64,000 nucleotides of DNA from CAWFGW01 sp963815495 (lineage in GTDB: Bacteria; Bacteroidota; Bacteroidia; Cytophagales; JAAEPT01): positions 310,001-374,000 of the forward strand of contig CAWFGW010000029.1 in the NCBI GenBank assembly GCA_963815495.1, in the 5' to 3' direction. Of this stretch, positions 1 through 9,316 are shown piece after piece; the first letter of the stretch is position 1; each line of letters starts with the position of its first letter. Under the pieces are notes generated by a model, which saw only the letters and a program-made list of their open reading frames with translations, did no database searches and was not told the DNA's origin. The position numbers and the translations under genes are program-made.

Positions 1-1850
1 AAATAAGGCTTAGCGATATGTTGGTTCAGTTTTTCTACTTTCCCTGTTCGGGTCATGGTATGCCAGTGATCACGAATTCGACCGGTGGTTAACACCAATG
101 GCAAGTCTTCACTCAATACCTCTGATTCATGCGCACTTGGTGTTGCGTAGAGTTTGGCTTTTTTATTATCTGTGTAAAACTGATTGTCTGAAAATAAACG
201 CGAAGTTCCCTTAGTCGCACCAGCTGGATAAGGCCATTGAATAGATTTTTTAGCCTTCAATAAGTCATAGGTTACACCAGATACATCCAGATTCGTACCT
301 GCCGTTAGTCGACCATGTTCCAAGTATATTTCTTCTGCATTTTTATAGCTAAAGCCTTTTTTATGGCCTAGAGCTTGAGCAAACCGCTGGATAATTTCAA
401 TATCTGGTATTGCTTCTCCTGGCGCTTCTATTATTTTTGGTACATAGGTTACTCTACGTTCGGAGTTTGTCATCGTACCTTCTTTTTCCATAAAGCCAGC
501 AGCAGGTAATACTAAGTCGGCATATTTTACGGTATCGGAATTATTAGAAATATCCTGAACGACCACAAACTTGGCATTTTTTAAGGCGCGATCTGCTGCT
601 CGAGCATTCGGCCAACTGACTAAAGGATTGGTACAGATAATCCATATGGCTTTAAGCTCCCCTGAATTTAATTTCTCCATCATTTTGGTTGCCGTCAGCC
701 CAACCCGATCAGGAACGGAGGGCACACCCCAAAATTCTGCTACTTCTTGGCGATGTTGTGGGTTAGTGTAGTCACGGTGTGCCGCTAACATGTTGCTCAA
801 ACCACCGACCTCTCGACCACCCATGGCGTTAGGTTGTCCCGTTAAGGATAAAGGACCTGCCCCTGGTTTTCCAATCTGTCCTGTAATTAAAGACAGTGCT
901 AACAGATTCAGGTTTTTATTGACACCGATTGAACTTTGGTTCAAGCCCATCGTCCACATTGAAATAAACCCTTTGGCATCACCAATGTACTCCGCAGCTA
1001 ATCGTATTTGTTCTACAGGCACATCGCAAATTGCTGCAGCTTCTTCGATTGAATCTTCTAACACACTGGTTTTGTAGTCCTCAAATCCATCAACATGGTT
1101 TGCTATAAATGAGGCATCTATTTTCCCATCTTCAATAAGAATGCGTCCAATCGCTTTGAATAAATAGTTATCAGTTCCTGGCTTGAGTTGAATATGTAAA
1201 TCGGCTAACGAACACGACTGTGTTTTACGAGGATCTACCACGACCACTTTGATGTTGGGATTCGCTTCTTTATGTTGTTCTAATCTTCTAAATAAAATAG
1301 GATGACACCAGGCGGGATTCGCACCTGCAATAAAGAAAGTATCGGCTAACTCTATATCGGCATAACTAACCGGCACAGCATCCTCTCCCAGCACTTTTTT
1401 ATAACCAACTACTGCTGAACTCATGCACAAGCGTGAATTGGTATCAATGTTATTTGTTCCAACAAACCCTTTGACCAGTTTATTGATGATGTAATATTCT
1501 TCCGTTAATAACTGGCCGGACACGTAGAAGCCTACGCTATCGGGACCATGCTTATCAATAATCGACTTAAACACCTTTGCTGCTCGGTCAATGGCTGTAT
1601 CCCAGTTGGTACGAATCAGCTGTCCACCTCGGTTCCAACGCATCATCGGGTGAGTCAGGCGGTCAGATTTATCCATCACCGTGTAATGCAACGTACGACC
1701 TTTCGAGCACAACATGCCACGGTTTACAGGGTGACTTTCGTCTCCCTCTAAACTGATTTTGTTGTAAGCATCTTTCTTAATCACTACACCACAACCTACT
1801 CCACAATAAGAACAGGTTGAATGGTATGTTTTTGTCGTTGTCTTAGCCAT
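1..1850 (-). CDS. nasA: Assimilatory nitrate reductase catalytic subunit, partial (C-terminus beyond left edge)
   Basis: Cytoplasmic molybdopterin oxidoreductase reducing nitrate to nitrite. About 616 residues are readable without a stop; the C-terminal dinucleotide-binding region continues beyond the left edge. Cys13, Cys16, Cys20 (SYCGVGC) and Cys48 (MLCSKG) fit the N-terminal [4Fe-4S] site. The likely Mo ligand is Cys142 in NSRLCMSSAV, as in NapA/NasA/NarB and unlike NarG, which uses Asp. No signal peptide precedes the first cysteine, which argues for the assimilatory rather than the periplasmic type. The ATG at 1850 lies 46 nt after the narK stop, so the two probably share a transcript. 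Whether a ferredoxin-type or flavin domain follows is unknown because the end is missing. narB or nasC would be equally valid names. Confidence 0.92.
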   Translation of the reverse strand, partial: MAKTTTKTYHSTCSYCGVGCGVVIKKDAYNKISLEGDESHPVNRGMLCSKGRTLHYTVMDKSDRLTHPMMRWNRGGQLIRTNWDTAIDRAAKVFKSIIDKHGPDSVGFYVSGQLLTEEYYIINKLVKGFVGTNNIDTNSRLCMSSAVVGYKKVLGEDAVPVSYADIELADTFFIAGANPAWCHPILFRRLEQHKEANPNIKVVVVDPRKTQSCSLADLHIQLKPGTDNYLFKAIGRILIEDGKIDASFIANHVDGFEDYKTSVLEDSIEEAAAICDVPVEQIRLAAEYIGDAKGFISMWTMGLNQSSIGVNKNLNLLALSLITGQIGKPGAGPLSLTGQPNAMGGREVGGLSNMLAAHRDYTNPQHRQEVAEFWGVPSVPDRVGLTATKMMEKLNSGELKAIWIICTNPLVSWPNARAADRALKNAKFVVVQDISNNSDTVKYADLVLPAAGFMEKEGTMTNSERRVTYVPKIIEAPGEAIPDIEIIQRFAQALGHKKGFSYKNAEEIYLEHGRLTAGTNLDVSGVTYDLLKAKKSIQWPYPAGATKGTSRLFSDNQFYTDNKKAKLYATPSAHESEVLSEDLPLVLTTGRIRDHWHTMTRTGKVEKLNQHIAKPY

Positions 1851-1896
1851 ATTGTTAGCTTTAAAGATGTTCACTCACTCTGCATATACTAGGTAA

Positions 1897-3297
1897 TTAT
1901 GCTAGTATGGCTTCCTCTTCTTCATTTTCTACTGGAACAGTTTTTACTTGACTTCCCTTGATTTCCAGTAGCTCGTTTAATTGGTCTAGTCGCTCTTGCT
2001 CCTCTACTGCTGCTTGCTCATCCGCTTCCGAGAAACGAATTGCAAAACCAAGTAAACCAATTACTGCAACAGCCACTCCATAAAACATAAAACAGTCTTG
2101 TAATGAAGTTCCTGTGCGCATCATGTATTGTGCATAGATTACTGCCCCCACATTACCACCAGCACCAACGATACCGGCCACAGCACCTAAACTTTTTTTG
2201 TTGATGAAAGGTACCACTGAATAGGTAGCGCCCTCAGCCATTTGTACAAAAAGACTAAAAATAATCATGGTAACAATGGCTACTGGTAAATAGCCCATTC
2301 GGGAGAATAAAACAAGAGCAAAGCCCTCCACAATCATTACGACTACCAACCAACGCACTCTCCCTTGTAAACCAGCGGTTTTGGAAAACTTATCACCTAG
2401 CCAACCACCCATGGAACGGGCAAATAAATTCATTAATCCAAATAGCGAAGCAATAATACCGGCAGAGGTTTCCACTAAGCCAAATCGTTCTTGGTAATAC
2501 GTAGCTGCTCTTCCATTGACAAACAACTCCATTCCAAAACAACCTCCGTAAATAGCGAACAATATCCACACCCGCTTGTCTGAAACAGCACTCATAAACA
2601 ACCCTTTTTCACCTTTTTTGGCTTGTGGCCGCTCTTCTGGCATGTCAGCATAATTTCCCGATGGACAATCGGTGGTATATTTCCAATACAAATAAGCCAC
2701 TACCAGCATTAAAGCTGCTGGCACAAACATCGCAGGACGCCATTTTGATAATTCTGATTCAGCAAATCCGAACGCTAACATTCCAGAAGCAATCATCGGC
2801 ATTACCGCCTGAGTGACTCCACCACCTAAATTACCCCAACCAGCGGTAGTTGCATTAGCCATACCAACCACATTAGGTGCAAACATGACTGAAGTGTGAT
2901 ATTGTGTAATGACAAAGGAGGCACCGATGACCCCAATAAATAAGCGAGAAATGAGGTATTGTTCCCATGTAGTTACAAAAGAAGAAAGCGCTACGATAAC
3001 TGCTCCAAAAACGAGTAGATAAATGTAGCTCTTTCTTGGACCGATTTTATCACATAAGGAACCAATACCTAGTCGCGCGAAAATAGTTACTGCAACTGAA
3101 GCGATAAAAGCCGTGAGAATTTGTGCTTGAGTGAGGTTCAAGTCGGGACCTATGGTTGATTTCATGAGCGGTGCATGCGCAAACCAGCCAAAGAAACATA
3201 AGAAAAAAGCCATCCAGGTAAGATGGAAGGTTCGCATTTGAACCGTTTTTAAGCTAAACAAATCAATTTTTGTAGCCTTCTGTGCAAGTGCTGCCAT
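1897..3297 (-). CDS. narK: NarK/NNP-family nitrate/nitrite transporter
   Basis: MFS transporter of the nitrate/nitrite porter family, 466 aa with about 12 hydrophobic segments in the inner membrane. Both nitrate-signature regions are visible: GWGNLGGGVTQ near residue 155 and GIVGAGGNVGAV near residue 385. The MFS loop motif is GSLCDKIGPRKS. The C-terminal ~45 residues are a charged, Glu-rich cytoplasmic tail. It lies directly upstream of the nitrate reductase on the same strand, so nitrate import with antiport of nitrite or proton symport is the likely job. The upstream region (3298-3420) carries a perfect FNR-geometry palindrome, so expression probably follows the nitrate/oxygen regulon. The start MAALAQKATK fits; the family usually begins with a short cytoplasmic stretch like this. 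Confidence 0.93.
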   Translation of the reverse strand: MAALAQKATKIDLFSLKTVQMRTFHLTWMAFFLCFFGWFAHAPLMKSTIGPDLNLTQAQILTAFIASVAVTIFARLGIGSLCDKIGPRKSYIYLLVFGAVIVALSSFVTTWEQYLISRLFIGVIGASFVITQYHTSVMFAPNVVGMANATTAGWGNLGGGVTQAVMPMIASGMLAFGFAESELSKWRPAMFVPAALMLVVAYLYWKYTTDCPSGNYADMPEERPQAKKGEKGLFMSAVSDKRVWILFAIYGGCFGMELFVNGRAATYYQERFGLVETSAGIIASLFGLMNLFARSMGGWLGDKFSKTAGLQGRVRWLVVVMIVEGFALVLFSRMGYLPVAIVTMIIFSLFVQMAEGATYSVVPFINKKSLGAVAGIVGAGGNVGAVIYAQYMMRTGTSLQDCFMFYGVAVAVIGLLGFAIRFSEADEQAAVEEQERLDQLNELLEIKGSQVKTVPVENEEEEAILA

Positions 3298-3379
3298 TGT
3301 TTGTGTGTTTTTGTTTGAGTTGATTGTCTGTGTTAGTAGCGAACTACTACTTACAAAGTAAAATAAAAATTACGTAACT

Positions 3380-3393
3380 AAGTAATTTTACTT
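3380..3393 (-). promoter_or_regulatory. FNR-type palindrome upstream of narK
   Basis: Perfect inverted repeat AAGTA-ATTT-TACTT, 14 bp, centred about 89 bp before the narK ATG. It has the 5-4-5 geometry of FNR boxes but different half-site letters. The same 14 bases occur before the fnr-like gene at 27212. Two TACGTA hexamers lie at 3371 and 3411. Binding by the regulator at 26473-27207 is an inference. Confidence 0.65.
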
Positions 3394-3511
3394 AATTAAT
3401 TTTCAAAAACTACGTAGATTATTTCCTAAATCAAGTCATTCATTATAAAAAATCAAGTATAGAATACCTCATATAATTAGATTATAACTAACTTTTGTGA
3501 TTAAAAGAAGC

Positions 3512-4231
3512 ATGATTAAAATGAAACACACTTCTCATTATATTTTCTTATTAATCACACTAGTATTATCAGGCTGTGCTACGACATCCTCTACTAATCT
3601 CTCACCGTCTACATATACTGAAGTAGAACCCATAAAACAATCCTTGTTTTATTCCGAAGAACAAACGATAAATGAAGAAAATATCCAACGAATATTAAAT
3701 GGAGATATAGAAATTCCAGACACCGTCCGTATAGCTATCTACAAATATGCAAGCCCTTCAATCAACAAATACTATTCTTACTATTGGAATGACGAAGAGT
3801 ATTTAAAAACCCAACAAAGCTATATTGATACCCTTATTTCACAAATAGAAAAATCGCCTCGGGTTAAAAAAATTATACCTGTACCCTCTTTAATGATTGG
3901 GAGTCAACCGAATATTACTCAACTAAGAGAAACCGCAGTGAGACTTCAAGCAGACCTTCTCCTTGTTTTTTCAATTAACAGTGACATTTATTATAAATAT
4001 AAAGCCTTTCAAAAAAATGAAGCAAAAGCTTACGCCACGATTGAAACCTTACTTATGGACTCAAGGACAGCCATAGTACCCTATACAAATATTGTCACCA
4101 AAGAAACCTATATACAAAAAGGAGAAGAAGATTGGACCAATCAAGAAACCAAAAAAAGAGCTGAAAATGGGGCTATTTACCAAAGCTTGCTATTTACAGG
4201 AAAAGGTATTTTTGATTTTTTGGAACAATAA
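3512..4231 (+). CDS. Lipoprotein of unknown function
   Basis: Not recognised. The N-terminus is a lipoprotein signal with lipobox LVLSGC, so the mature protein is probably anchored to an outer- or inner-membrane leaflet. The following ~40 residues are Ser/Thr-rich. The body has alternating predicted strands and helices (RIAIYKY, ADLLLVFSIN, TIETLLMDSRTA) reminiscent of periplasmic lipoproteins that assemble around a small alpha/beta fold, but no motif names it. Alternative starts are GTG 3497, ATG 3512 and ATG 3521; the two ATGs both leave a normal signal length. It is followed 36 nt later by the DUF2459 gene on the same strand. Confidence 0.7.
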   Translation: MIKMKHTSHYIFLLITLVLSGCATTSSTNLSPSTYTEVEPIKQSLFYSEEQTINEENIQRILNGDIEIPDTVRIAIYKYASPSINKYYSYYWNDEEYLKTQQSYIDTLISQIEKSPRVKKIIPVPSLMIGSQPNITQLRETAVRLQADLLLVFSINSDIYYKYKAFQKNEAKAYATIETLLMDSRTAIVPYTNIVTKETYIQKGEEDWTNQETKKRAENGAIYQSLLFTGKGIFDFLEQ

Positions 4232-4267
4232 AAAATACCACTTTGATTCGAATTATGATACGCTCTA

Positions 4268-4948
4268 ATGCTTAAAAAACTCCTTAAAATAACCACATTT
4301 TTTATTCTATTCTGCTTAGGTCTAATTATCATTTACTTAAGTGCTGCTTTTATATTATCACGCATTGCTGTTAACAGCAAAGTAGTCCCTAAAGACGAAA
4401 TCACCGTTTTTATCTTAACGAATGGCGTACACACGGATATTGTACTACCCATAAAATCCGACAATATTGATTGGAGTCAATCGATAGCCTTCAACAACAC
4501 TAACAGCAAAGACTCTTTGATGAACTTTATCGCTTTTGGATGGGGCGACAAAGGCTTTTATTTGGAGACCCCAACTTGGACTGATTTAAAATTTAGTGTC
4601 GCTTTTAACGCTGCTTTTGGCTTAGGGAAATCTGCTATGCATACCACTTTTTATAAACAAATGAATGAAAGTGAACACTGCAAACGAATTTCGCTTAGTA
4701 GTTCAGAATACCAGCTACTGGTCGAATATATCACCTCCAGTTTTCAAAAATCCGCCTCGGGTGAGGTGCTTATCATCAACTCTAATGCGAACTATGGAGC
4801 TAATGATGCTTTTTATGAAGGAATAGGAAAATACAGTTTATTTCACACCTGCAATACTTGGGCTAACAATGGATTAAAAGCATGCAATCAAAAAGCCTGT
4901 CTTTGGACACCTGCTGATAAAGGCATTTTTTATCACTACAATGATTAA
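4268..4948 (+). CDS. DUF2459 (TIGR02117-type) membrane-anchored protein
   Basis: 226 aa with one N-terminal transmembrane segment (about residues 8-30), then a soluble domain. The pattern NGVHTDIVLP, FGWGDKGFYL, HTTFY and the C-terminal HTCNTWANNGLKA match the DUF2459 family as I know it. The conserved His and Cys-Asn residues make an NlpC/P60-like cysteine hydrolase fold plausible, but no activity is established here. The gene follows the lipoprotein gene by 36 nt and may be co-transcribed. Function unknown. Confidence 0.75.
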   Translation: MLKKLLKITTFFILFCLGLIIIYLSAAFILSRIAVNSKVVPKDEITVFILTNGVHTDIVLPIKSDNIDWSQSIAFNNTNSKDSLMNFIAFGWGDKGFYLETPTWTDLKFSVAFNAAFGLGKSAMHTTFYKQMNESEHCKRISLSSSEYQLLVEYITSSFQKSASGEVLIINSNANYGANDAFYEGIGKYSLFHTCNTWANNGLKACNQKACLWTPADKGIFYHYND

Positions 4949-5048
4949 TCGTCTTTGATTTAAGTCTCGGCTCTAAAATCAATAGCAGTACTGATTTATC
5001 TCATAGCAATACAGCTGATTTAGTGTCTTTTTTGATAAAAAAACGACT

Positions 5049-5372
5049 ATGATCTCTGCACACGAATTACACCAAGAACACAACCAACTGATGAGTAACT
5101 TATCGTTCATTAAAGTTGAAATTCATTTTATAAAAGATGTGATTTATGACCGTTCAAGCAAGTCTGAAAACAACTTTCAAAAGGAACGCTATGAAGACAT
5201 TTTCGAAGATGTAAAACAACTTGCTGATTCTTTAGATGAACTTGAAATAAATAGTAACTCCTTAGAAGCTAAGATAAAAACCTTACTTGAAAATGGTATT
5301 ATAAAAATGGAAGATCCCATTTTCCAAAGTGCAAAAGGAATGGGTGATCTATTAGTAAAAAAAGAAAAATAA
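5049..5372 (+). CDS. Small helical hypothetical protein
   Basis: 107 aa, not recognised. It is almost entirely charged amphipathic helix with heptad-like spacing of Leu/Ile (residues 5-85), suggesting a coiled coil, and has no signal or membrane segment. It starts MISAHELHQEHNQLM and is followed 46 nt later by a small cupin gene on the same strand, with which it may form a two-gene unit. A predicted all-helical DUF-type cytoplasmic protein is the most that can be said. Confidence 0.6.
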   Translation: MISAHELHQEHNQLMSNLSFIKVEIHFIKDVIYDRSSKSENNFQKERYEDIFEDVKQLADSLDELEINSNSLEAKIKTLLENGIIKMEDPIFQSAKGMGDLLVKKEK

Positions 5373-5418
5373 TTAAAGGAAGTGAAAAAACAACTTTTCA
5401 ACTTGAAATAACACCTCT

Positions 5419-5706
5419 ATGAACCTTAACGAAAACCACAATATAAGCAAACCTGTTTCGACTCACCTTCTTTTTAAAGGAAGTGAGTCAACGACTATTA
5501 GCTTACAAATTTTGAAAGGCGAACAATTGAAAGAACACCTCACCAAAGTACCCGCTTTTCTCCTTTGTGTTACGGGTGAAGTCATTTTCGAAAATGAACA
5601 AGGTTTGAAAAGCACCCTCCAATCTGGTGATTATATTCATATAGAACCAATGGTAAAACACTGGGTTGATGGAATTAAAGACAGCCAACTTATACTTATG
5701 AAGTAA
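5419..5706 (+). CDS. Small single-domain cupin-like protein
   Basis: 95 aa with a cupin-like beta barrel: VPAFLLCVTGEVIFENEQG followed by LQSGDYIHIEPMVKHWVDG. The second cupin motif retains His (PMVKHWV), while the first lacks the usual HxH pair, so metal binding may be weak or absent. Such small cupins often bind small ligands or act as sensors. Expected location is the cytoplasm (no signal peptide). It lies 46 nt after the helical hypothetical gene. Confidence 0.7.
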   Translation: MNLNENHNISKPVSTHLLFKGSESTTISLQILKGEQLKEHLTKVPAFLLCVTGEVIFENEQGLKSTLQSGDYIHIEPMVKHWVDGIKDSQLILMK

Positions 5707-5954
5707 TTATAATTAATCGTTCTGGCATTTTATTTTTAAATACGAGCTTTTTTAACTTAACACCGTGTATAGACACTACTTTTTAAATCATTTTTTATTA
5801 TGAAAAACCCATTTAACATAACCATATACTAAAAATTTGTGCTTGAATTATATTATTACATAAATATCACATATGTTTTTCATAAAAACAATAAATAGTA
5901 ATTATGAAACAGGTTGACAACAAATGAAGTTTAAGAAGAAAAAACTTAAACGAT

Positions 5955-6113
5955 ATGTCACCTTTCATGCAAACACTTACAACGATCGTCTTCGTTCTGC
6001 TCATCATTCTACTTGCATTTCTATTTGCTGCTATGGGGTCATTGAACTTCCACGGTTCTCAAACATCTGAAATACAAGTAAGCGAAAGCACGCTTTTTTT
6101 GAGCAAAAAATAA
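5955..6113 (+). CDS. 52-residue single-pass membrane microprotein
   Basis: Short frame ATG 5955 to TAA 6113 encoding 52 aa. Residues 8-27 form one strongly hydrophobic segment (TIVFVLLIILLAFLFAAMG), flanked by a short N-terminus and a polar tail ending LFLSKK. It lies on the same strand 32 nt before the OmpA/PD40 gene and after a purine-rich stretch at 5931-5945. No homology can be claimed. Small single-TM proteins of this kind are easily missed; it could also be chance. Confidence 0.4.
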   Translation: MSPFMQTLTTIVFVLLIILLAFLFAAMGSLNFHGSQTSEIQVSESTLFLSKK

Positions 6114-6145
6114 CGTTACAAACCCAACCATTAAACCTACTCATC

Positions 6146-7771
6146 ATGATCAACATTTGTAAATCATTATTGCTTTCCTTCCTATACATAGCCGTGATTA
6201 CATCACTGTGTATGGCGCAACAAATCAGAACTGGTTATTCTTCTGTACAATTTGATACTATAATATCCTACACGGATACTACTGAAGAGTACTTAATGCA
6301 AAACTTAAGTTATTCGCTTGGCAATACACCACTCCACTCCGGGTCTTTATTGACAAAAGACGGTCATACGTTATATTATTTCACTGATATTCTTACTGAT
6401 TCAAGCAATGCTCACAACCAAGAAATTCATTATATCATTCGTGAGAATGAATCGTGGTCACTTCCTAAAGAATTATCAGAATTGAATAACGCCATGCACA
6501 ACGGTATTCACTTTGTGTCGCATGATAAAAAAAGACTTTTAGTTTTAGGAGAATACCTGTCAAAAAACATTTCGAGGGAGGGGCTTTCGATGACTTGTTA
6601 TGATGCTAAAAACGATAAATGGCATTTACCAGTACCTCTTAAAATAAAAAAATACTACAACAACTCGCTTAGCTCTTACTTTATGAATAAAGAAGAAGAC
6701 GTATTATTGCTGGCAATTGATGGGACATCATCTTTCGGTCAACAAGATATTTATGTGTCATTCAAAATCAAAGGTAATAAATGGTCAAAACCAATGAATG
6801 TGGGCGGAAACATTAACACGCCAATGGCTGAGGGCACTATTCACTTATCAGACGATGAAAAAACGATGTATTTTTCTTCAAATGGTTTTTCCAATAGCTT
6901 TGGAGGGTTTGACATCTACAAAACAGAACGATTAGACGATTCATGGACCAGCTGGTCAGATCCAGTAAATATTGGAGCACCCTTCAATTCCAAAAATGAC
7001 GATTTATATTACACTAGTGATGTAAAAAACATTCAATCGATCGTTTCAAGAGCATACTCAACTGAAATGGGAGTAAAACAATCCGATCTCATTTTATATA
7101 CAAAACGAGACGTTCAACAAGATACTTGCATTGAGCTCTATGTAAATGTTTTTGATAAAAAATCATTAGAAAAGGTTGCTGCAGAGGTTAAAATCAAACA
7201 CAACGAGCAATCACTTTATAGTTTCTCAAATGGACTAAACCCTGAAGCAATTAAACTACTTGGAAATGAAGAATACACCCTTGAAGTAAACAACAAAAAC
7301 TACCTGAGTCATGAGACAACCTTCATCGACAAATGTACTTCTGATAAAACACGGGCTGTTGACATTTACCTTCAACCAAAACAAGTCAACACTGCTTGGG
7401 AGCTTGAAAACGTTTTTTTCAAGTTTGATTCTAACATCCTTTTAGAAGCTTCTATTCCTGCGCTTGAAAACATTAAAAACATCTTAGTAAAAGAACACGA
7501 TTTAGTTGTTGAAATTTCTGGTCACACAGACACACGAGGAGACAATAACTATAACATGCTTCTTTCACAATCGAGAGCTAATGCCATAGTGGAATACCTG
7601 ATTGAACATGGTATTGAAAAAGACCGCTTAAAAGCAAAAGGGTATGGAGAAACACAAGTAAAAAACCACTGTGCTAATGGCGTATATTGTGATGAAAATA
7701 AGCATCAAGAAAATAGACGGGTAGAAATTAAAATTTTAGAAATCAAAACTCCAACCCCCGTTAATTTCTAA
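6146..7771 (+). CDS. PD40 repeat / OmpA-family outer membrane-associated protein
   Basis: 541 aa with a Sec signal peptide (cleavage likely after SLCMA). The middle holds PD40/WD40-like beta-propeller blades (LSDDEKTMYFSSNGF, SFGGFDIYKTERL, repeated around residues 60-320). A short carboxypeptidase-regulatory-like region sits near 335-415. The C-terminal OmpA peptidoglycan-binding domain (about 425-535) has FFKFDSN, SGHTDTRGDN, SQSRANAIVEYL and NRRVEI. This build is typical of Bacteroidota envelope proteins that tether the outer membrane to peptidoglycan. An insertion with two Cys (HCANGVYCDEN) lies in the OmpA domain. It is followed after a ~200-bp gap by clpP on the same strand, probably independent. 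Confidence 0.88.
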   Translation: MINICKSLLLSFLYIAVITSLCMAQQIRTGYSSVQFDTIISYTDTTEEYLMQNLSYSLGNTPLHSGSLLTKDGHTLYYFTDILTDSSNAHNQEIHYIIRENESWSLPKELSELNNAMHNGIHFVSHDKKRLLVLGEYLSKNISREGLSMTCYDAKNDKWHLPVPLKIKKYYNNSLSSYFMNKEEDVLLLAIDGTSSFGQQDIYVSFKIKGNKWSKPMNVGGNINTPMAEGTIHLSDDEKTMYFSSNGFSNSFGGFDIYKTERLDDSWTSWSDPVNIGAPFNSKNDDLYYTSDVKNIQSIVSRAYSTEMGVKQSDLILYTKRDVQQDTCIELYVNVFDKKSLEKVAAEVKIKHNEQSLYSFSNGLNPEAIKLLGNEEYTLEVNNKNYLSHETTFIDKCTSDKTRAVDIYLQPKQVNTAWELENVFFKFDSNILLEASIPALENIKNILVKEHDLVVEISGHTDTRGDNNYNMLLSQSRANAIVEYLIEHGIEKDRLKAKGYGETQVKNHCANGVYCDENKHQENRRVEIKILEIKTPTPVNF

Positions 7772-7975
7772 ATTATACCATTAACCATGCTCAGCGGCCG
7801 CTTATAATTGTTTTTGTTCGTATGTATAAAAGAAAAAAAGCGCGAAAAACACAACTAATAGGAATGAATGAAATAACAGATTGTTCATAGTTTTTTGTCG
7901 TTTTTCTAGCGTCAACTTGTTTTTTAGTAATATATTGGAGTTCGGTATTATTCTTATAATTCAAACTATATATAA

Positions 7976-8533
7976 ATGAGCGACAGCATAAGACTTCAAG
8001 ATCAAATAGACGCAAAACTGTTAGAGGAAAGAAAGGTGTTTTTGTGGGGACAGGTAGATGATGATTCTGCCAAGCATGTGGTAGACCGCTTGATGTACTT
8101 GGAGATGGTAGCTCCAGGAAAAGAAATTCAACTATTTGTGAATAGCCCTGGTGGTTATGTAACCTCTGGTTTTACTGTGTATGATACCATCAAAGCGATC
8201 TCTAGCCCAGTTTCAACCATCTGTACGGGTTATGCTGCTTCTATGGGTTCTATTATATTATCGGCTGGTACAAAAGGAAGACGTTTCATTTTACCTAATG
8301 CCCGCGTGATGATTCACCAACCAAGTGGCGGTGCTAGAGGACAAGCTTCAGACATTGAAATACAAATGGATGAAATTATAAAAACTAAAAAGTTAAGTGC
8401 TCAAATTTTAGCGGAAAACTGTGGTCAAACTTTTGAAAAAATCATGAAAGACTTCAACCGCGACTACTGGATGTCGGCTGAGGAATCCGTGAAGTACGGT
8501 ATTGTAGATGGCACTATCGACAAAGTGGCTTAA
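7976..8533 (+). CDS. clpP: ATP-dependent Clp protease proteolytic subunit
   Basis: 185 aa serine peptidase that forms the tetradecameric proteolytic chamber loaded by ClpX/ClpA/ClpC. Catalytic triad: Ser89 in GYAASMGS, His114 in RVMIHQPSGG, Asp163 in NRDYWMS. The oxyanion loop NSPGGYVTSG is present. The N-terminus is short, with no propeptide beyond the axial loop region. The partner clpX and trigger-factor genes are not adjacent. Bacteroidota often carry two clpP genes, so this may be a second, stand-alone copy. A strong terminator follows at 8556. Confidence 0.93.
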   Translation: MSDSIRLQDQIDAKLLEERKVFLWGQVDDDSAKHVVDRLMYLEMVAPGKEIQLFVNSPGGYVTSGFTVYDTIKAISSPVSTICTGYAASMGSIILSAGTKGRRFILPNARVMIHQPSGGARGQASDIEIQMDEIIKTKKLSAQILAENCGQTFEKIMKDFNRDYWMSAEESVKYGIVDGTIDKVA

Positions 8534-8555
8534 AGCTCTTCTTTTTAAATATTGA

Positions 8556-8610
8556 AAAATGTCTCGCAGAAAATTCTTTCATTGGATTTTATTTGTGAGA
8601 CATTTTTTTT
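8556..8610 (+). terminator. Rho-independent terminator after clpP
   Basis: AATGTCTC pairs with GTGAGACATT across an AT-rich loop containing AAAAT/ATTTT pairs. A run of eight T follows. It starts 23 bp after the clpP stop. Confidence 0.75.
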
Positions 8611-8628
8611 GGAAAAAATTCGAATCTG

Positions 8629-8690
8629 TTCGACCTTACAAAATCGAGCTGTCATTGGATTAATTGGTTTGTGAGGACACAAACCAAAGC
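8629..8690. repeat. Dispersed intergenic hairpin repeat, copy 1
   Basis: Contains CTGTTCGACCTTACAAAATC, then a perfect 10-bp hairpin TTGGTTTGTG-AGGA-CACAAACCAA at 8664-8687 followed by AGCGGAAG. The same two landmarks (CTGTTCGAC...CAAA.TCGA and a GTTTGG-type hairpin followed by GGCGGGAA) recur at 17726-17900. This suggests a dispersed non-coding element. The rest of 8611-8908 contains nothing recognisable. Confidence 0.5.
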
Positions 8691-8908
8691 GGAAGATTTT
8701 GTTTTCTTTTTATCCATGTAAAAGAAAAAGCCAAAGCAGCTTGAACGGAAGGATTCCAAAAGACTTCAACTATCAATAAGAATAATTGTTATTATTTTAA
8801 GAAATTTCAAACTATAGAAATGAATGGAATAAGTCACTTGATAGATTGAATAGGTTAACTTATATTCAGTCACTATTGACTTTCATTATAACCATCCACG
8901 ATTACACA

Positions 8909-9286
8909 ATGAAATTTTACACCTCAATACCTCCTTCACTAAAACCTTTTTTCCAAAAAGAACTAACCAACTATCAAATTGAATTTACCAAAGGAAATTT
9001 GAAAAAAGCATGGCATCATTTGGAGCGAGCTCATATTATAGGTCAGCGATATCCATTTGCTCACACCACTGTACACTGGAAAATGCTGCAATTTGGCATC
9101 AGCATCAAAAGCACAAAAGAAGTTATAGGTCAATTACCAAGGCTATTGGTTGGAGGGGTAAAATCGTTTGTCGGTAAAATACCAGTTGGAAACCCAGGGG
9201 GTGCCAATGTACCTCCACTGAAATCTTTCACAATTGAACAAAGCATTCAAGACATCTTTAGGAAGGCAGGAGTTTCTTATTCTTAG
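8909..9286 (+). CDS. DUF3703 family protein
   Basis: 125 aa from ATG 8909 (MKFYTSIPPSL). A longer in-frame ATG at 8846 gives an uncharacteristic 21-residue extension, so the internal start is preferred. The motif run AWHHLERAHIIGQRYP, HTTVHWKML, GQLPRLLVGGVKSFVG and PVGNPGGANVPP matches DUF3703 as I remember it. No membrane segment is convincing and no biochemical function is known. Several conserved His residues (AWHHLERAH, HTTVHW) suggest metal binding, which is inference only. It is followed 30 nt later by a sugar acetyltransferase. Confidence 0.8.
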   Translation: MKFYTSIPPSLKPFFQKELTNYQIEFTKGNLKKAWHHLERAHIIGQRYPFAHTTVHWKMLQFGISIKSTKEVIGQLPRLLVGGVKSFVGKIPVGNPGGANVPPLKSFTIEQSIQDIFRKAGVSYS

Positions 9287-9316
9287 CAATTTTTAAAATT
9301 ATCCTAACACAATTCG

